Origin: an uncultured Clostridia bacterium | Lineage (GTDB): Bacteria > Bacillota > Clostridia > Oscillospirales > Acutalibacteraceae | Length of the DNA stretch: 64,000 nucleotides | Direction: 5' to 3' | Assembly (NCBI GenBank): GCA_947166625.1 | Contig: CAMVEX010000003.1 | Span: forward strand, 1-64,000 | Part shown: positions 49,229 to 58,073 of the stretch, piece by piece | Layout: every line of letters begins with the position of its first letter | How positions within the stretch are numbered: position 1 is the first letter of the stretch | The notes under the pieces: model-generated | What the model saw: only the letters and a program-made list of their open reading frames with translations | What the model was told of the DNA's origin: nothing | The model's database searches: none | Translations under genes and position numbers: made by a program

Positions 49229-50626
49229 ATGCCGGAAGAATACAGGCGAAATTATGATTACAGCAAAACGCTGTGGATGAAAATGTTTCTTGCGCGCCCT
49301 GATTTTGAGCACGGCAGAAGCGAGGTGCTCATCACATTTGAGCAGGCGCTCGACATCATTAAAACCGTTGACGCCCTGACTCAGGGCATAACAAAAATAA
49401 TTTACCTTGTCGGCTGGCAGGGCCTTGGGCACGATGACTGCTACCCCGTTATGGAGGAGGTAAATCCCTTCCTCAAACGCGAATGTGACGAAACGCCGCG
49501 CGACAGCTTTCTGTGGCTTTACGGCGAGGCGAAAAAATACAATACGGTGATCAGCATTCATGGCAACATTTCCGATGCGGTGGTGCAGACTCCGATATTT
49601 GATGAGCTCAGGGCGGCAAACGCGCTTGCAAACGATATTAACGGAGAGCCCGCGGTGTTGCAGATCCTCAACGGGCTCGACTGCTATAAGACTTCGTATC
49701 CGCAGCTTTGGGAGAGCGGAATTTTCAAAAGGATTTTTGACCGCCTCTGCGAAGTTTTGCCGATAAGGGAAGCCGGTACAATACATCTTGACAATTTCTG
49801 CATTGCCGAAAGCCTGAATCCTGCGACCTACCTTGATGAGCAGGATGAGGCAAGGAACAAAATGCTCGATTACATAAACTCGCTCGGTATAGATGTCACA
49901 AGCGAATACACCTACCGCGAGGCGCACTTCAGAAACGAATCTCCAAGCCACCCAAACAGGGAGATGTATGCTCAGGCAGGCGAGGATATGAGCGAGGTCG
50001 ATTGGAGAGATATACCCATACGCACGCTCGGCAGAATACCCGCCACCTGGTGGACAAGCTGTGTGAGTGCGCGCGAGTGTATTGAAATCCCGCCGTCGCT
50101 TTACAGCGGTCACCTTGTCGATAAGGCGCTGCTCGCCGTTTTTTACGGCGCGATGCACGGCGAGGATATCTGGCTGAGCAGGGGCAACTGCCCCGCGGAC
50201 TGGGAGGATGAGTTCATTTATCAGTTTTGCACTCTTCAGCTCCCGTATTTTTATCTCAACCGATTGAAACGCCTCGATATCGAAGAAAACGACGGAGATT
50301 ATACTGCATATTTTTCGGAGAATACCGTCAGTTGCGGCAAGGGAAAACGGATCGTCAAAAACGGCATAACCATCAAAGACGGCGACGATGTTCTGCTGCC
50401 GCTTGACGACGAAAAAAGCATCTTCATTGCTTACTCAAAAAACGGCAGATCCGGTGAATGGAACATACCTGACGCAGATTTCACAAAAGCGGATGTATAT
50501 GAAATCGCCGCAGGAGGCAACAAGCCTGCCGGCACCGCAGAAATAAAGGGCGGAAAAATTATCCTTGATGTTAAGCCGGGCAAGGCGCTCAGAATAAATG
50601 CCTGCTTTCAAAAAGCGGAAATATGA
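49229..50626 (+). CDS. Putative glycoside hydrolase-like protein (GH101-like barrel)
   Basis: 465 residues, no signal peptide. Strand-helix pattern of a (beta/alpha)8 barrel: KIIYLVGWQGLGHDDCYPVM, NTVISIHGNISDAVV, AGTIHLDNFCIAES (an Asp at a strand end), MLDYINSLGIDVTSEYTY, then a beta-sheet C-terminal domain (GKGKRIVKNGITIKDGDDVL). The GH101 endo-alpha-N-acetylgalactosaminidase core shows similar 'H.D.F' and 'GI...TE' strands, so a mucin-type glycan hydrolase or a relative is likely. The lack of a signal suggests a cytoplasmic or partial enzyme. GAGGTG precedes the ATG. Confidence 0.5.
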   Translation: MPEEYRRNYDYSKTLWMKMFLARPDFEHGRSEVLITFEQALDIIKTVDALTQGITKIIYLVGWQGLGHDDCYPVMEEVNPFLKRECDETPRDSFLWLYGEAKKYNTVISIHGNISDAVVQTPIFDELRAANALANDINGEPAVLQILNGLDCYKTSYPQLWESGIFKRIFDRLCEVLPIREAGTIHLDNFCIAESLNPATYLDEQDEARNKMLDYINSLGIDVTSEYTYREAHFRNESPSHPNREMYAQAGEDMSEVDWRDIPIRTLGRIPATWWTSCVSARECIEIPPSLYSGHLVDKALLAVFYGAMHGEDIWLSRGNCPADWEDEFIYQFCTLQLPYFYLNRLKRLDIEENDGDYTAYFSENTVSCGKGKRIVKNGITIKDGDDVLLPLDDEKSIFIAYSKNGRSGEWNIPDADFTKADVYEIAAGGNKPAGTAEIKGGKIILDVKPGKALRINACFQKAEI

Positions 50627-51038
50627 AGCAACAGCCGAATGCTGCAAATTCCCCGGCGGCAAAATCCTGATGACAATCAGGGAGGAGATACGTTCAGAAA
50701 TGAAGGAAGACAATAAAATACCGTTATAAACATCGACCCCGGTGCCGTGCAGGCACCGGGATTATTTGCGTGATGAAAGCGGTGCGGCGGCCGCGCGGCA
50801 TAAAAAAGCAGATTTATCACAGCTTTGCAGCTCGTTCTTCCGAAGCGGGCTTCGTTTTTTGCTGATATCGCAATTATTTTTCGGTAAATTCTCCAAAATT
50901 TTGACGGTTGCAGCGGATTTGGCAATCGAATATGTGAAAATACGGCGGTTTTCGGCTTAAAGGGCATAAAATGCATTAGTTATCCGTGTGTTTCGGTATG
51001 TTATATTTACTCGAAAAATAATAAAAGGATATGAACGA
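50627..51038. other. 410-bp intergenic region with a hairpin
   Basis: CCCGGTGCC (50738-50746) and GGCACCGGG (50752-50760) form a perfect 9-bp stem with a 5-nt loop, followed by ATTATTT; it is probably the terminator of the glycosidase-like gene. The rest is A/T-rich near the end, with short frames but no good gene. No strong promoter pair stands out before 51039. Confidence 0.55.
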
Positions 51039-51323
51039 ATGTATGAAATTGACTTTCTTTCGCAAAAAGAGCTTCGGCGGCTGAGCAGAAAAGACCTTCT
51101 TACCATACTGCTTGAGAAGAATGAGGAGCTTGAAAAAACAAAAGCCGAGCTTGAAGCCCGGCAGCGCGAAATCACCGAAAGGGAAGAAAAATTCACGCGC
51201 GAAGTTTTATCCGCAATTTCGGAAATAAAGGAAGCGGTCAGCGAAATGAAAGGATCTGCCGACTCCGGCTCGGGCTCCGGCAGGCGTTCGGAGGAAATAT
51301 CGGATGCGGAATCACAGATATAA
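51039..51323 (+). CDS. Coiled-coil protein of the pilus locus
   Basis: 94 residues from the ATG at 51039 (in-frame extension to 50988 has no ribosome site). Nearly all coiled coil: LRRLSRKDLLTILLEKNEEL, EKTKAELEARQREITEREEK, followed by KEAVSEMKGS and a Ser/Gly tail. It overlaps the signal peptidase by 20 bp. Likely a small assembly or regulatory partner of the pilus genes. Unknown family. Confidence 0.65.
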   Translation: MYEIDFLSQKELRRLSRKDLLTILLEKNEELEKTKAELEARQREITEREEKFTREVLSAISEIKEAVSEMKGSADSGSGSGRRSEEISDAESQI

Positions 51324-51888
51324 GAGAGAGAGCCTGTCGGTCGTGCTGAGAGCCGAATTGAGAAGGCTTGAGATCAGATCGAAATTTTTACAATCCGTCA
51401 GGATGACCGTGGTCACCCTGCTTGTCACAGCGGCGGCAGCGGTCCTGACCTCCGTTTTGTTTTTCCCCGTGCTGCGTATTTACGGCTCGTCAATGAGCCC
51501 GTCTCTCTCAAGCGGGGATATAGTCATAGCCGTGAAAAATAAAAAGATCGCCCGCGGCGATATGGTGGCGTTTTATTACGGAAACAAAGTGCTGATAAAG
51601 AGATGCATCGCGACGGCGGGGGAGTTTGTAGATATTGATCCGCAAGGCGGCGTATCAATCGACGGCGAATATATCGAGGAAGATCATATCTCCGAAAAAG
51701 CGCTCGGCGAATGCGATATCGAACTCCCGTATCAGGTGCCCGAAAAGAGATATTTTGTGATGGGAGATCATCGCAGCACCTCAATAGATTCAAGGAGCAG
51801 CAAGCTCGGCTGCGTCTCGGAGGAGCAGATCATTGGCAAAATAATATTTGTGATACCGCGGAGCCTTATCGGGATCAGAAGGGCTTAA
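51304..51888 (+). CDS. Signal peptidase I (pilus-locus type)
   Basis: 194 residues: an N-terminal membrane segment (VVTLLVTAAAAVLTSVLFFPVL), then the catalytic serine in IYGSSMSPSLSSGDIV, the catalytic lysine in VLIKRCIATAGE, and the MGDHRSTSIDSRS box. These are all signal peptidase I motifs. Dedicated signal peptidases occur in Gram-positive pilus operons, where they assist pilin maturation (SipA-like). It overlaps the coiled-coil gene, and the 150 bp downstream contains hairpins and a small leader frame. Confidence 0.92.
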   Translation: MRNHRYKRESLSVVLRAELRRLEIRSKFLQSVRMTVVTLLVTAAAAVLTSVLFFPVLRIYGSSMSPSLSSGDIVIAVKNKKIARGDMVAFYYGNKVLIKRCIATAGEFVDIDPQGGVSIDGEYIEEDHISEKALGECDIELPYQVPEKRYFVMGDHRSTSIDSRSSKLGCVSEEQIIGKIIFVIPRSLIGIRRA

Positions 51889-51914
51889 AGCCCAATGGAT
51901 TTTTTAATAAAACA

Positions 51915-52015
51915 CATCAGACTGTCAGATAATTCCGTAAACGAAAGTCTGATGCGAATACTTCGCAAATACGGAAAAGGAGGTTAAAATGAACGGACCT
52001 TATTTACGGATTTAA
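51915..52015 (+). promoter_or_regulatory. Leader region: 9-bp stem and 8-residue leader frame
   Basis: CATCAGACT (51915-51923) and AGTCTGATG (51946-51954) pair perfectly, then TGCGAA/TTCGCA is a small hairpin, and AAGGAGG 6 nt before an ATG at 51989 begins the frame MNGPYLRI ending with TAA (52013-52015). A perfect ribosome site on an 8-codon frame just before a secreted protein gene suggests translational attenuation or a real micropeptide. Confidence 0.4.
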
Positions 52016-52050
52016 TTATCTATGCAATTCACATAAAGGAGACTGACAAA

Positions 52051-52521
52051 ATGAAGAAAATCATTGCTTTTATTTTAGCCGCGCTTACGATAGTTTCTTT
52101 ATCCTGCGTCGCGGTTTCCGCTGAGGAAGCTCCTCAGCCCGAAGAAGTCAAGCTTGTGAGCGCCGAAATCGTTTCGGTGCCTTTGAAAAACAGGATCGTT
52201 TTCATGGACGGCGCTCCCGAAACGCCCGAAGGCATAAAGGTCAAGCTTAATTACAGCGACAACACCTCCGCCACGGTCGTCATAGAGAAAAAAGACGGAA
52301 TGTATTTCGCGGGAAAAGAAAAGGTCTATCCCGGCGAGACGATACTGATCGTCAGACACGGCATTTTTGTCACAAGAGTTTATTTTGACGGCAGCGAAGG
52401 CGATACTATGGATGAAACAGTTTATGTAAGCTACAGATATCTCGCTCTGTCGAGCAGACTTAATATTTTTAACTTATTCAGAATGATTTTTGCGAGAAAC
52501 AGATTCGTGGTAGCAGATTAA
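52051..52521 (+). CDS. Small secreted protein (paralogue of the 57545 gene)
   Basis: 156 residues with a signal peptide (KKIIAFILAALTIVSLSCVA, cleavage after VSA). Mature part: VKLVSAEIVSVPLKNRIVFM, then ETPEGIKVKLNYSDNTSATV, YFAGKEKVYPGETILIV and a basic, aromatic end. The PLKN..F....ETP.GI.V.L.Y..(D)NTS pattern repeats in the gene at 57545, so they form a family of beta-sandwich-like secreted proteins. Its role next to pilins suggests a pilus-associated or cell-surface factor. Family not recognised. Confidence 0.7.
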   Translation: MKKIIAFILAALTIVSLSCVAVSAEEAPQPEEVKLVSAEIVSVPLKNRIVFMDGAPETPEGIKVKLNYSDNTSATVVIEKKDGMYFAGKEKVYPGETILIVRHGIFVTRVYFDGSEGDTMDETVYVSYRYLALSSRLNIFNLFRMIFARNRFVVAD

Positions 52522-52532
52522 CACAAAGACTG

Positions 52533-52576
52533 TGAGCGTTTGCCGCTCATAAAATAACGGAATTCACCGAATTCCG
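52533..52576 (+). terminator. Two adjacent hairpins before the adhesin gene
   Basis: TGAGCG/CGCTCA (52533-52549) and CGGAATTC/GAATTCCG (52558-52576) form two close stems; the second is followed by CGTAAAAAACAAAAAA. They may terminate or attenuate transcription entering the large adhesin gene. Confidence 0.5.
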
Positions 52577-52597
52577 CGTAAAAAACAAAAAAGGGTA

Positions 52598-55500
52598 ATG
52601 CTGAGGATGGAAAAAAGAATTTACGAGACAATTAAACAAATTCTTTATCGAAACAGGAAAGAATCATGGAGGAAGGCGCTCACGGCGTTGATCGCCTGCG
52701 CCGTTGTTTTCTTTGTTGTTTCGTCCTTGGTATTACCCGCGATAACCATAGAAAACAGGAACGAAAATATTACGGAAAACGCCATGCAGGCATTTTCCGT
52801 TTCAGATAAAGCTACGCCGAAAATGAAAAGAGCGTGGACAAGGTCGGGCACGGTTTATTCAAGCGACCTTGCCGATTTTGTGACTCAGGTGGTGATCACC
52901 GACGCAAACGGTAATGAGATCCCGCAGAACGGAACGGTCTATATCGGCGAAAGCTATGATATTAAAATTTCTTTTTCGGAAAATAATATAAGCGGTCAGG
53001 AAAAGCAGTTCGCTTATAACAACGACGGATTCCTCACCTATCAGATACCGTCTTTATTTGAATGCTCTCAGGTGACAAACGGCGTTTTGACCGACAGCAC
53101 CGGAGCGGCGGTCGGCAACTATTATATTGACTCCGGAGGGCTTTTGCGGGTCAGATTCATTGACGGATATATAGACTCGACAAAGGCTTCGATGACCATA
53201 ACTCTCAGCTCCACCGCAGGCAGCTCATCGGGCACGGGGATAAAGCCCATCGACTTCGGCGGATATATCATCGAGGTCAATGTTTCCGGGGCGGGGCTGC
53301 TTGATGTTGAAAAGACGGCAGGCAATTATGACGCGCGCACTCATTCGATAGATTATGAGGTGAAGGTCACGGCCCGGTGCGGGACGGTATCAAATATCAC
53401 ATATACCGATACTCCTACTTCATCCGGGCTGACAGTCGATCAGAATTCAATAATATATACGAGCCTCGACGGTCTGACCGTATATCAGACCATGCCGACT
53501 TCTCTGGCGGCGGGCGAGGGATTTCTGGTGAAATACAAGGCATATCTTGCTCCGGGTATTTATCAGAATGAAACGATAGATTATAAAGCGAAAAATAAAG
53601 CTGTTGTCACGGGAACGAATGATGACGGCGCGGTTTCCGCCGAGGATACGGAGGAAAAAAGGATAAAGACATCCTTCCTTGAAAAAAAGGGAAAGGATGA
53701 GCCCGGCCACAGCCGTATAAGATGGACCGTCACCGTGGGAGACGGCTCATCGGTGGTTGACGGAATGACGGTAACCGATCTTCCCGGCAGCGGCCTTTCG
53801 TTTGATACGCAGTCGGGTATAACTGCCGTGCCGTGGATATATACGCAGACGGGCGAGCTTGTCGAGGGGACCGCATTGAATATTCCCTTCGGCGCGAATC
53901 CGTCAAGTATCACTCTGCCTACGGGTATAGGCGCGTATAAATATGTTTTGCAATATAATACGGATTACACGCTGAATGCGGGCGTCACCACGCAGGATTT
54001 TACGAATACCGTCAGCGTGAATCATCCGACGCACGGTGTTATACAAAAAGAAACGACCGTCACAGGCCATGCCGTGGGGGCTCCTCCCGAAATATCCAAA
54101 ACCGTTGAAAAAAACGCGGCGGCAAATTCCCTGCATTATTCCATAGATATTGAAGTCCCGGGCTTTTATGCAGGCACCAAGGGATTTTATCTCTATGACA
54201 GCTACACAAAAGTGACTTTTGCAGGGACGGAATACTTTTTCGGAAGAGATCTTGAAAATCTGACCGTATATACGGAAAACGCATACGGAGCGATCGGAAC
54301 ATATTCTCCGTATTCCGGCGGCTCAACAGACTATACATACCTTGTCGGGACATCATCAGACCCGAGAAGCATCTATTTTTACTTCAACACCAACTCGGCG
54401 TCATCATCAAAATCAAACTGGATAGAGACGGATGATGTGACACTGCATATCGAGTATGATCTGCCTCTTGACTCGACTGTTTATACAAGAGAAAACGGCG
54501 TTTACGAAACGGCGGATACAGATTTGCAATATCTCATAAGCGAGGAGCTTTCTCTGCTTAACCGGGCAAGACTGTATTACAGCGAAGGAGCAATGTATGT
54601 TGAGGATAACGCCGAATACAGAGAGGTTTCGGATAAGCCGTTCAGAAAGAGCGGAAGCGTAAACGGCGACGGAACCATAGATTATTATGTTGTATTCAGC
54701 AACCGCGATGAAAATTTCAACACGGTCCTGCAAAGGAAGATGAAGCAGCTTATATTTCATGACACTCTTGTATCGCCGGGCATGAGCTATGTGGACGGCT
54801 CGCTCTATTGCGATATGTATAACACGGATCTGAGCCGTATCAGAGCCACATATCTGTATTCGCAGAGCATTTCGGCTTATACGACCCTGAGCGCTTCGGC
54901 TGAGTATTTTGAGTTTTTCAGCGGAGACAGCGGCGCCTACCCCACTCTTTATGAAGCGGCTCAGCACTCAACGCTCGCGGGCAGCTCAACAAGCTCGTCG
55001 CGCCTTGTCTTCCGATACAAGGTCCGGGTGGATCCGGAAAATGCGATTTTTCAGAACGGGGACGCATCCGCTCCGCTGAGCAACACAGCGAGACTCACGG
55101 GAATAATGCCCGATAATTCGCCGTTTGATACGGGCCCCGCCGATTGTACGGTGCAATATGACATAGATATGGTCAAAAAAGAGGTGGAGCATAGTCAGGG
55201 CAGCAACAGAGCCGATTTTACCATAACGCTCAATCCCTCCGGCATTGATATTCTTGAAGATGCGACTTCGATGACGGTCGTTGACAGGATGACGGCAAAT
55301 CTCAGGATAGTGCTCAGCACGATAAAGGTTTATCAGAAGCAGGCGGGAGATTGGGTCGAAATGACCCCGATCTACACCTATGACGAGGCTCAGAATTCGC
55401 TGAGCTTCATCCTGCCCGATAATGTGCCTATAAAGATAACTTACACTACGCTGATAACCGAAACCGGCGAAGGAGTGAATATCGGGAACAGTATAGTAAT

Positions 55501-56104
55501 AGACGGATTTTCCGAATACAGCTCGGTGATAAATACCGAATTCAATGTGGATGACACCGGCGGCGCTGCGAGCGCGGATAACTTCAGCATGACGGTCTTG
55601 AAACAAGCTTCTGATACTCATCTGCCGCTTTCGGGCGCGGTGTTTGCGCTCTACGGCCCTCAGAATTCCGAGCGGCAGGGCACGCCTCCCGCGGGAACGC
55701 CGGGGAGCATAACCGTTTCGGGAATCACGCTTTGGTATTATGAATCATACACTACCCTGTCGGACGGCACGGCGCATATCGAGAAAAACAATAACGGAGT
55801 TGCGATGTTTTCCGTGCAGGGGCTCTATGCCCTGAAAGAAATCACGGCTCCGAGCGGCTATCATCTCGCAACGGACCCGATTTGCTTTTACGCGGATGAA
55901 AGACCGGACGGCGGCATCGCCTCTGTCCCTGTTGTGCTTTCCGAAACGCCGGCAGTTGTCCCGAATGATCCGTTCACATATTCTCTCCCCGCGACGGGCG
56001 GCTCGGGAACGGTGATGATAAGGGCTTCCGGTGCTTTGCTGCTGCTTGTTTCTGCTTGGTATTTTATAAGAAAAAAGGCGGGGGCGGATACGATCCGAGC
56101 CTGA
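52598..56104 (+). CDS. Large isopeptide-domain pilus adhesin (LPATG sorting signal)
   Basis: 1168 residues. Basic N-terminus followed by a membrane/signal segment (ALIACAVVFFVVSSLVLPAI). The body is a chain of isopeptide-forming fimbrial domains (D2-like: VEKTAGNYDARTHSIDYEVK, RIRWTVTVGDGSSVVDGMTV, ADFTITLNPSGIDIL) and a C-terminal SpaA/Cna-B domain (SMTVLKQASDTHLPLSGAVF ... LYALKEITAPSGYHL with the reactive E-x-x-A-P-x-G-Y element). The LPATG motif (55985-55999), a hydrophobic helix and IRKKAG tail complete the sorting signal. It is probably the tip or ancillary pilin/adhesin. It is very long, intact and contains one of the two sortase substrates upstream of the major pilin. Confidence 0.9.
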   Translation: MLRMEKRIYETIKQILYRNRKESWRKALTALIACAVVFFVVSSLVLPAITIENRNENITENAMQAFSVSDKATPKMKRAWTRSGTVYSSDLADFVTQVVITDANGNEIPQNGTVYIGESYDIKISFSENNISGQEKQFAYNNDGFLTYQIPSLFECSQVTNGVLTDSTGAAVGNYYIDSGGLLRVRFIDGYIDSTKASMTITLSSTAGSSSGTGIKPIDFGGYIIEVNVSGAGLLDVEKTAGNYDARTHSIDYEVKVTARCGTVSNITYTDTPTSSGLTVDQNSIIYTSLDGLTVYQTMPTSLAAGEGFLVKYKAYLAPGIYQNETIDYKAKNKAVVTGTNDDGAVSAEDTEEKRIKTSFLEKKGKDEPGHSRIRWTVTVGDGSSVVDGMTVTDLPGSGLSFDTQSGITAVPWIYTQTGELVEGTALNIPFGANPSSITLPTGIGAYKYVLQYNTDYTLNAGVTTQDFTNTVSVNHPTHGVIQKETTVTGHAVGAPPEISKTVEKNAAANSLHYSIDIEVPGFYAGTKGFYLYDSYTKVTFAGTEYFFGRDLENLTVYTENAYGAIGTYSPYSGGSTDYTYLVGTSSDPRSIYFYFNTNSASSSKSNWIETDDVTLHIEYDLPLDSTVYTRENGVYETADTDLQYLISEELSLLNRARLYYSEGAMYVEDNAEYREVSDKPFRKSGSVNGDGTIDYYVVFSNRDENFNTVLQRKMKQLIFHDTLVSPGMSYVDGSLYCDMYNTDLSRIRATYLYSQSISAYTTLSASAEYFEFFSGDSGAYPTLYEAAQHSTLAGSSTSSSRLVFRYKVRVDPENAIFQNGDASAPLSNTARLTGIMPDNSPFDTGPADCTVQYDIDMVKKEVEHSQGSNRADFTITLNPSGIDILEDATSMTVVDRMTANLRIVLSTIKVYQKQAGDWVEMTPIYTYDEAQNSLSFILPDNVPIKITYTTLITETGEGVNIGNSIVIDGFSEYSSVINTEFNVDDTGGAASADNFSMTVLKQASDTHLPLSGAVFALYGPQNSERQGTPPAGTPGSITVSGITLWYYESYTTLSDGTAHIEKNNNGVAMFSVQGLYALKEITAPSGYHLATDPICFYADERPDGGIASVPVVLSETPAVVPNDPFTYSLPATGGSGTVMIRASGALLLLVSAWYFIRKKAGADTIRA

Positions 56105-56163
56105 TGACCGGTCGGGAATCGGAATAATAAACGATTAGCCCCTGCCGAATACAGGAGGAAAAA

Positions 56164-57246
56164 ATGAAAAAAAGCAAATGCAAAGTCATGGGCAGACATA
56201 AGAAACCGTTCATTTTCTTATCGGCGTTAATACTCATTTCGCTGCTTACGGCAATTTCCGTTTTTTCCGCATTTTATATAGACAGCCTGATCCATAAATA
56301 CAGAAACAAATCATCAAAAGAAATATCGGATGTATTGACGGATATGTCATTTATGGAAATATGCGGTGAAGTGAATGAACTCAGCGCGCAGGGGGCTGAA
56401 CTGTCCGATTTTATTGCTCATGCCTCGGTGATGGCTGAAAAAGCGGAGCATATAAACAGCGATAATCTTATGGAAATAATCAACGATCCCGGCAACAGTG
56501 AAAATCTCAGGATAATAGTTTTGCAGATTCTTGATTACAAGGGCATAGAGCTCGATGACGGGAATATAAAAGATCTGCACCGGATAGTGAAAGAAAAGAA
56601 AGCAAACAACATAATTCTGCAATACATAATTTGGATATTGCCCGAAAGCAAGGGAACGGACAAACTGATGGAAAGCGTCGCGCTCGGAGATAATGACGAA
56701 ATGGCTTTTCAAGCGCTCAGAAGGCTGAATATGGATAACCCGGAGCAGGCTGTTTTGATAGCGAGGAAGTTTATCAAGGATGACATAAAGGGAGAAAGAA
56801 AAAGAATCGCCATAATGGTCATTTCTCAATATCTGAGAAAATCAGATGATGAAAAAGAGAAAAGCAACTGGGTTTCTTATTGCGATAAAGAGCTGGCAAA
56901 AAGCATTCATGCGGATAACTTTATGCTTTCGAATACCATTATTGATTCGCTTTCGGGGATGAGATATTTAGGGGCAGTTGATTATCTCATAAACAGTGAT
57001 TTGATCGATGAAACTGAAAAACGATGCGCAGTATCTGAAAACTACAGAACCATTATCGACGCCTTATCCGATAATCCTACCGATCTCGTCATAAAAACCG
57101 CAATAAGAGCTATGGAAATTCGCCCGGTCAAAGAGACGATTGCCAAACTGGAAGAGACAGTAGAAAAAACCGGGAGGGAGTACGATTTAACGCATGTTTT
57201 GTCGTTGGAAGCTGAGCCCGCAAACAGAAGCTATGATCTGGATTAA
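56164..57246 (+). CDS. Membrane-anchored HEAT-like repeat protein
   Basis: 360 residues: basic N-terminus and one membrane helix (FIFLSALILISLLTAISVFS), then pairs of helices about 35 residues long, e.g. NLRIIVLQILDYKGIELDDG, NIILQYIIWILPESKG and AVLIARKFIKDDIKGERKR, like HEAT/ARM-type repeats. No catalytic motif. The gene is A/T-richer than the pilin genes around it. Together with the two following genes it looks like an insert between adhesin and major pilin. Function unknown; protein-protein scaffolding is typical of the repeats. Confidence 0.65.
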   Translation: MKKSKCKVMGRHKKPFIFLSALILISLLTAISVFSAFYIDSLIHKYRNKSSKEISDVLTDMSFMEICGEVNELSAQGAELSDFIAHASVMAEKAEHINSDNLMEIINDPGNSENLRIIVLQILDYKGIELDDGNIKDLHRIVKEKKANNIILQYIIWILPESKGTDKLMESVALGDNDEMAFQALRRLNMDNPEQAVLIARKFIKDDIKGERKRIAIMVISQYLRKSDDEKEKSNWVSYCDKELAKSIHADNFMLSNTIIDSLSGMRYLGAVDYLINSDLIDETEKRCAVSENYRTIIDALSDNPTDLVIKTAIRAMEIRPVKETIAKLEETVEKTGREYDLTHVLSLEAEPANRSYDLD

Positions 57247-57258
57247 GGAGGAGATTGT

Positions 57259-57528
57259 ATGAAAAAATGTTTTGATTTCATTACAGGTTTAATTGTCTCC
57301 GTAATGCTTGCGGTTTCATTTTCTACCGTTTCTTATGCGATAAAAGGTTTTCAGGGATTTGCCGTCTATAGAGATCAGGCGGTAGGCGATAATTGGCACG
57401 CTGCTCTGATGAGCGGAGAAACTCCGAGAGGTGATGAAGCGGTTATTCAAGCCGCAACACTTCTGCATACCGTTAGATATGGAGATTGGGACAGCTTCAT
57501 TCCCGGGAATAAAGTCTTTAAACATTGA
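57259..57528 (+). CDS. Small secreted protein, probably truncated papain-like (YiiX/NlpC-type)
   Basis: 89 residues: signal peptide (FITGLIVSVMLAVSFSTVSY) followed by GFQGFAVYRDQAVGDNWHAALM, TLLHTVRYGDWDSFIPGNK and a stop. The A-x-Y-R-D...W-H-A-A-L-M... pattern is the N-terminal part (with catalytic-like His) of a permuted papain-like hydrolase family that continues well beyond this point (usually around 150 residues or more), so the C-terminus seems missing. Whether it keeps activity is doubtful. GGAGGAG precedes the ATG. Confidence 0.55.
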   Translation: MKKCFDFITGLIVSVMLAVSFSTVSYAIKGFQGFAVYRDQAVGDNWHAALMSGETPRGDEAVIQAATLLHTVRYGDWDSFIPGNKVFKH

Positions 57529-57544
57529 TAAAAGGAACATAACA

Positions 57545-57988
57545 ATGAAAATCACAAAAATTACCTTTAAGACCTTGTCAATTCTTTTGCCTTTGGTTAT
57601 GCTTTTCCAGCTTGGTACAATTAGTTTTGCTGAAGAAGCAATTGATTCAAAAGAACTTATAGGCGCTGAAATCATATCTATTCCCTTAAAAAATTTGATC
57701 ACATTTGGTGGCGGCAAAGCGGAAACACCGGACGGTATCAGAGTTGAGTTATATTATGATAATACTTCTCGTATAGCAACTATTTACAAAAAAGGGGAAA
57801 GCTACTATGCCGATGATGAGATGCTCGTTATACAACCGGACCTTGATGTGGTAAGTTATGGACTGTTAACTGAAACTTTGCTTTTTGAAAATGGCATAAA
57901 AACTCAATATAACTATTATTCTTCCCGTTTGTTTCCGCTCAAATATGTCATCGGAATTATAGGAAACATAGATGTAAAAATCAATTAA
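57545..57988 (+). CDS. Small secreted protein (paralogue of the 52051 gene)
   Basis: 147 residues from the ATG at 57545 (GGAACATAACA site weak; the in-frame extension to 57431 lies in the previous gene). Signal peptide KTLSILLPLVMLFQLGTISF, then AEIISIPLKNLITFGGGKAE, TPDGIRVELYYDNTSRIATI and a hydrophobic end. Compared with the protein at 52051 the core aligns at 'A E I (I/V) S (I/V) P L K N' and 'E T P (E/D) G I (K/R) V (K/E) L', so it is a divergent duplicate. A/T-rich like its two neighbours. Unknown function. Confidence 0.68.
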   Translation: MKITKITFKTLSILLPLVMLFQLGTISFAEEAIDSKELIGAEIISIPLKNLITFGGGKAETPDGIRVELYYDNTSRIATIYKKGESYYADDEMLVIQPDLDVVSYGLLTETLLFENGIKTQYNYYSSRLFPLKYVIGIIGNIDVKIN

Positions 57989-58073
57989 AATAAACCCCTT
58001 TAAGCCCGATATTTCAATAAACTTCGGGATCAGCGATAGATAAAATAAAATTCAATTATGAAAGGAAAAACAA

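Noticed and set aside
49229-50626. Calling this protein a confirmed GH101 enzyme
   Set aside because: Only the barrel pattern and a few motifs fit; the catalytic pair and flanking domains of full GH101 enzymes are not visible and no signal peptide exists.
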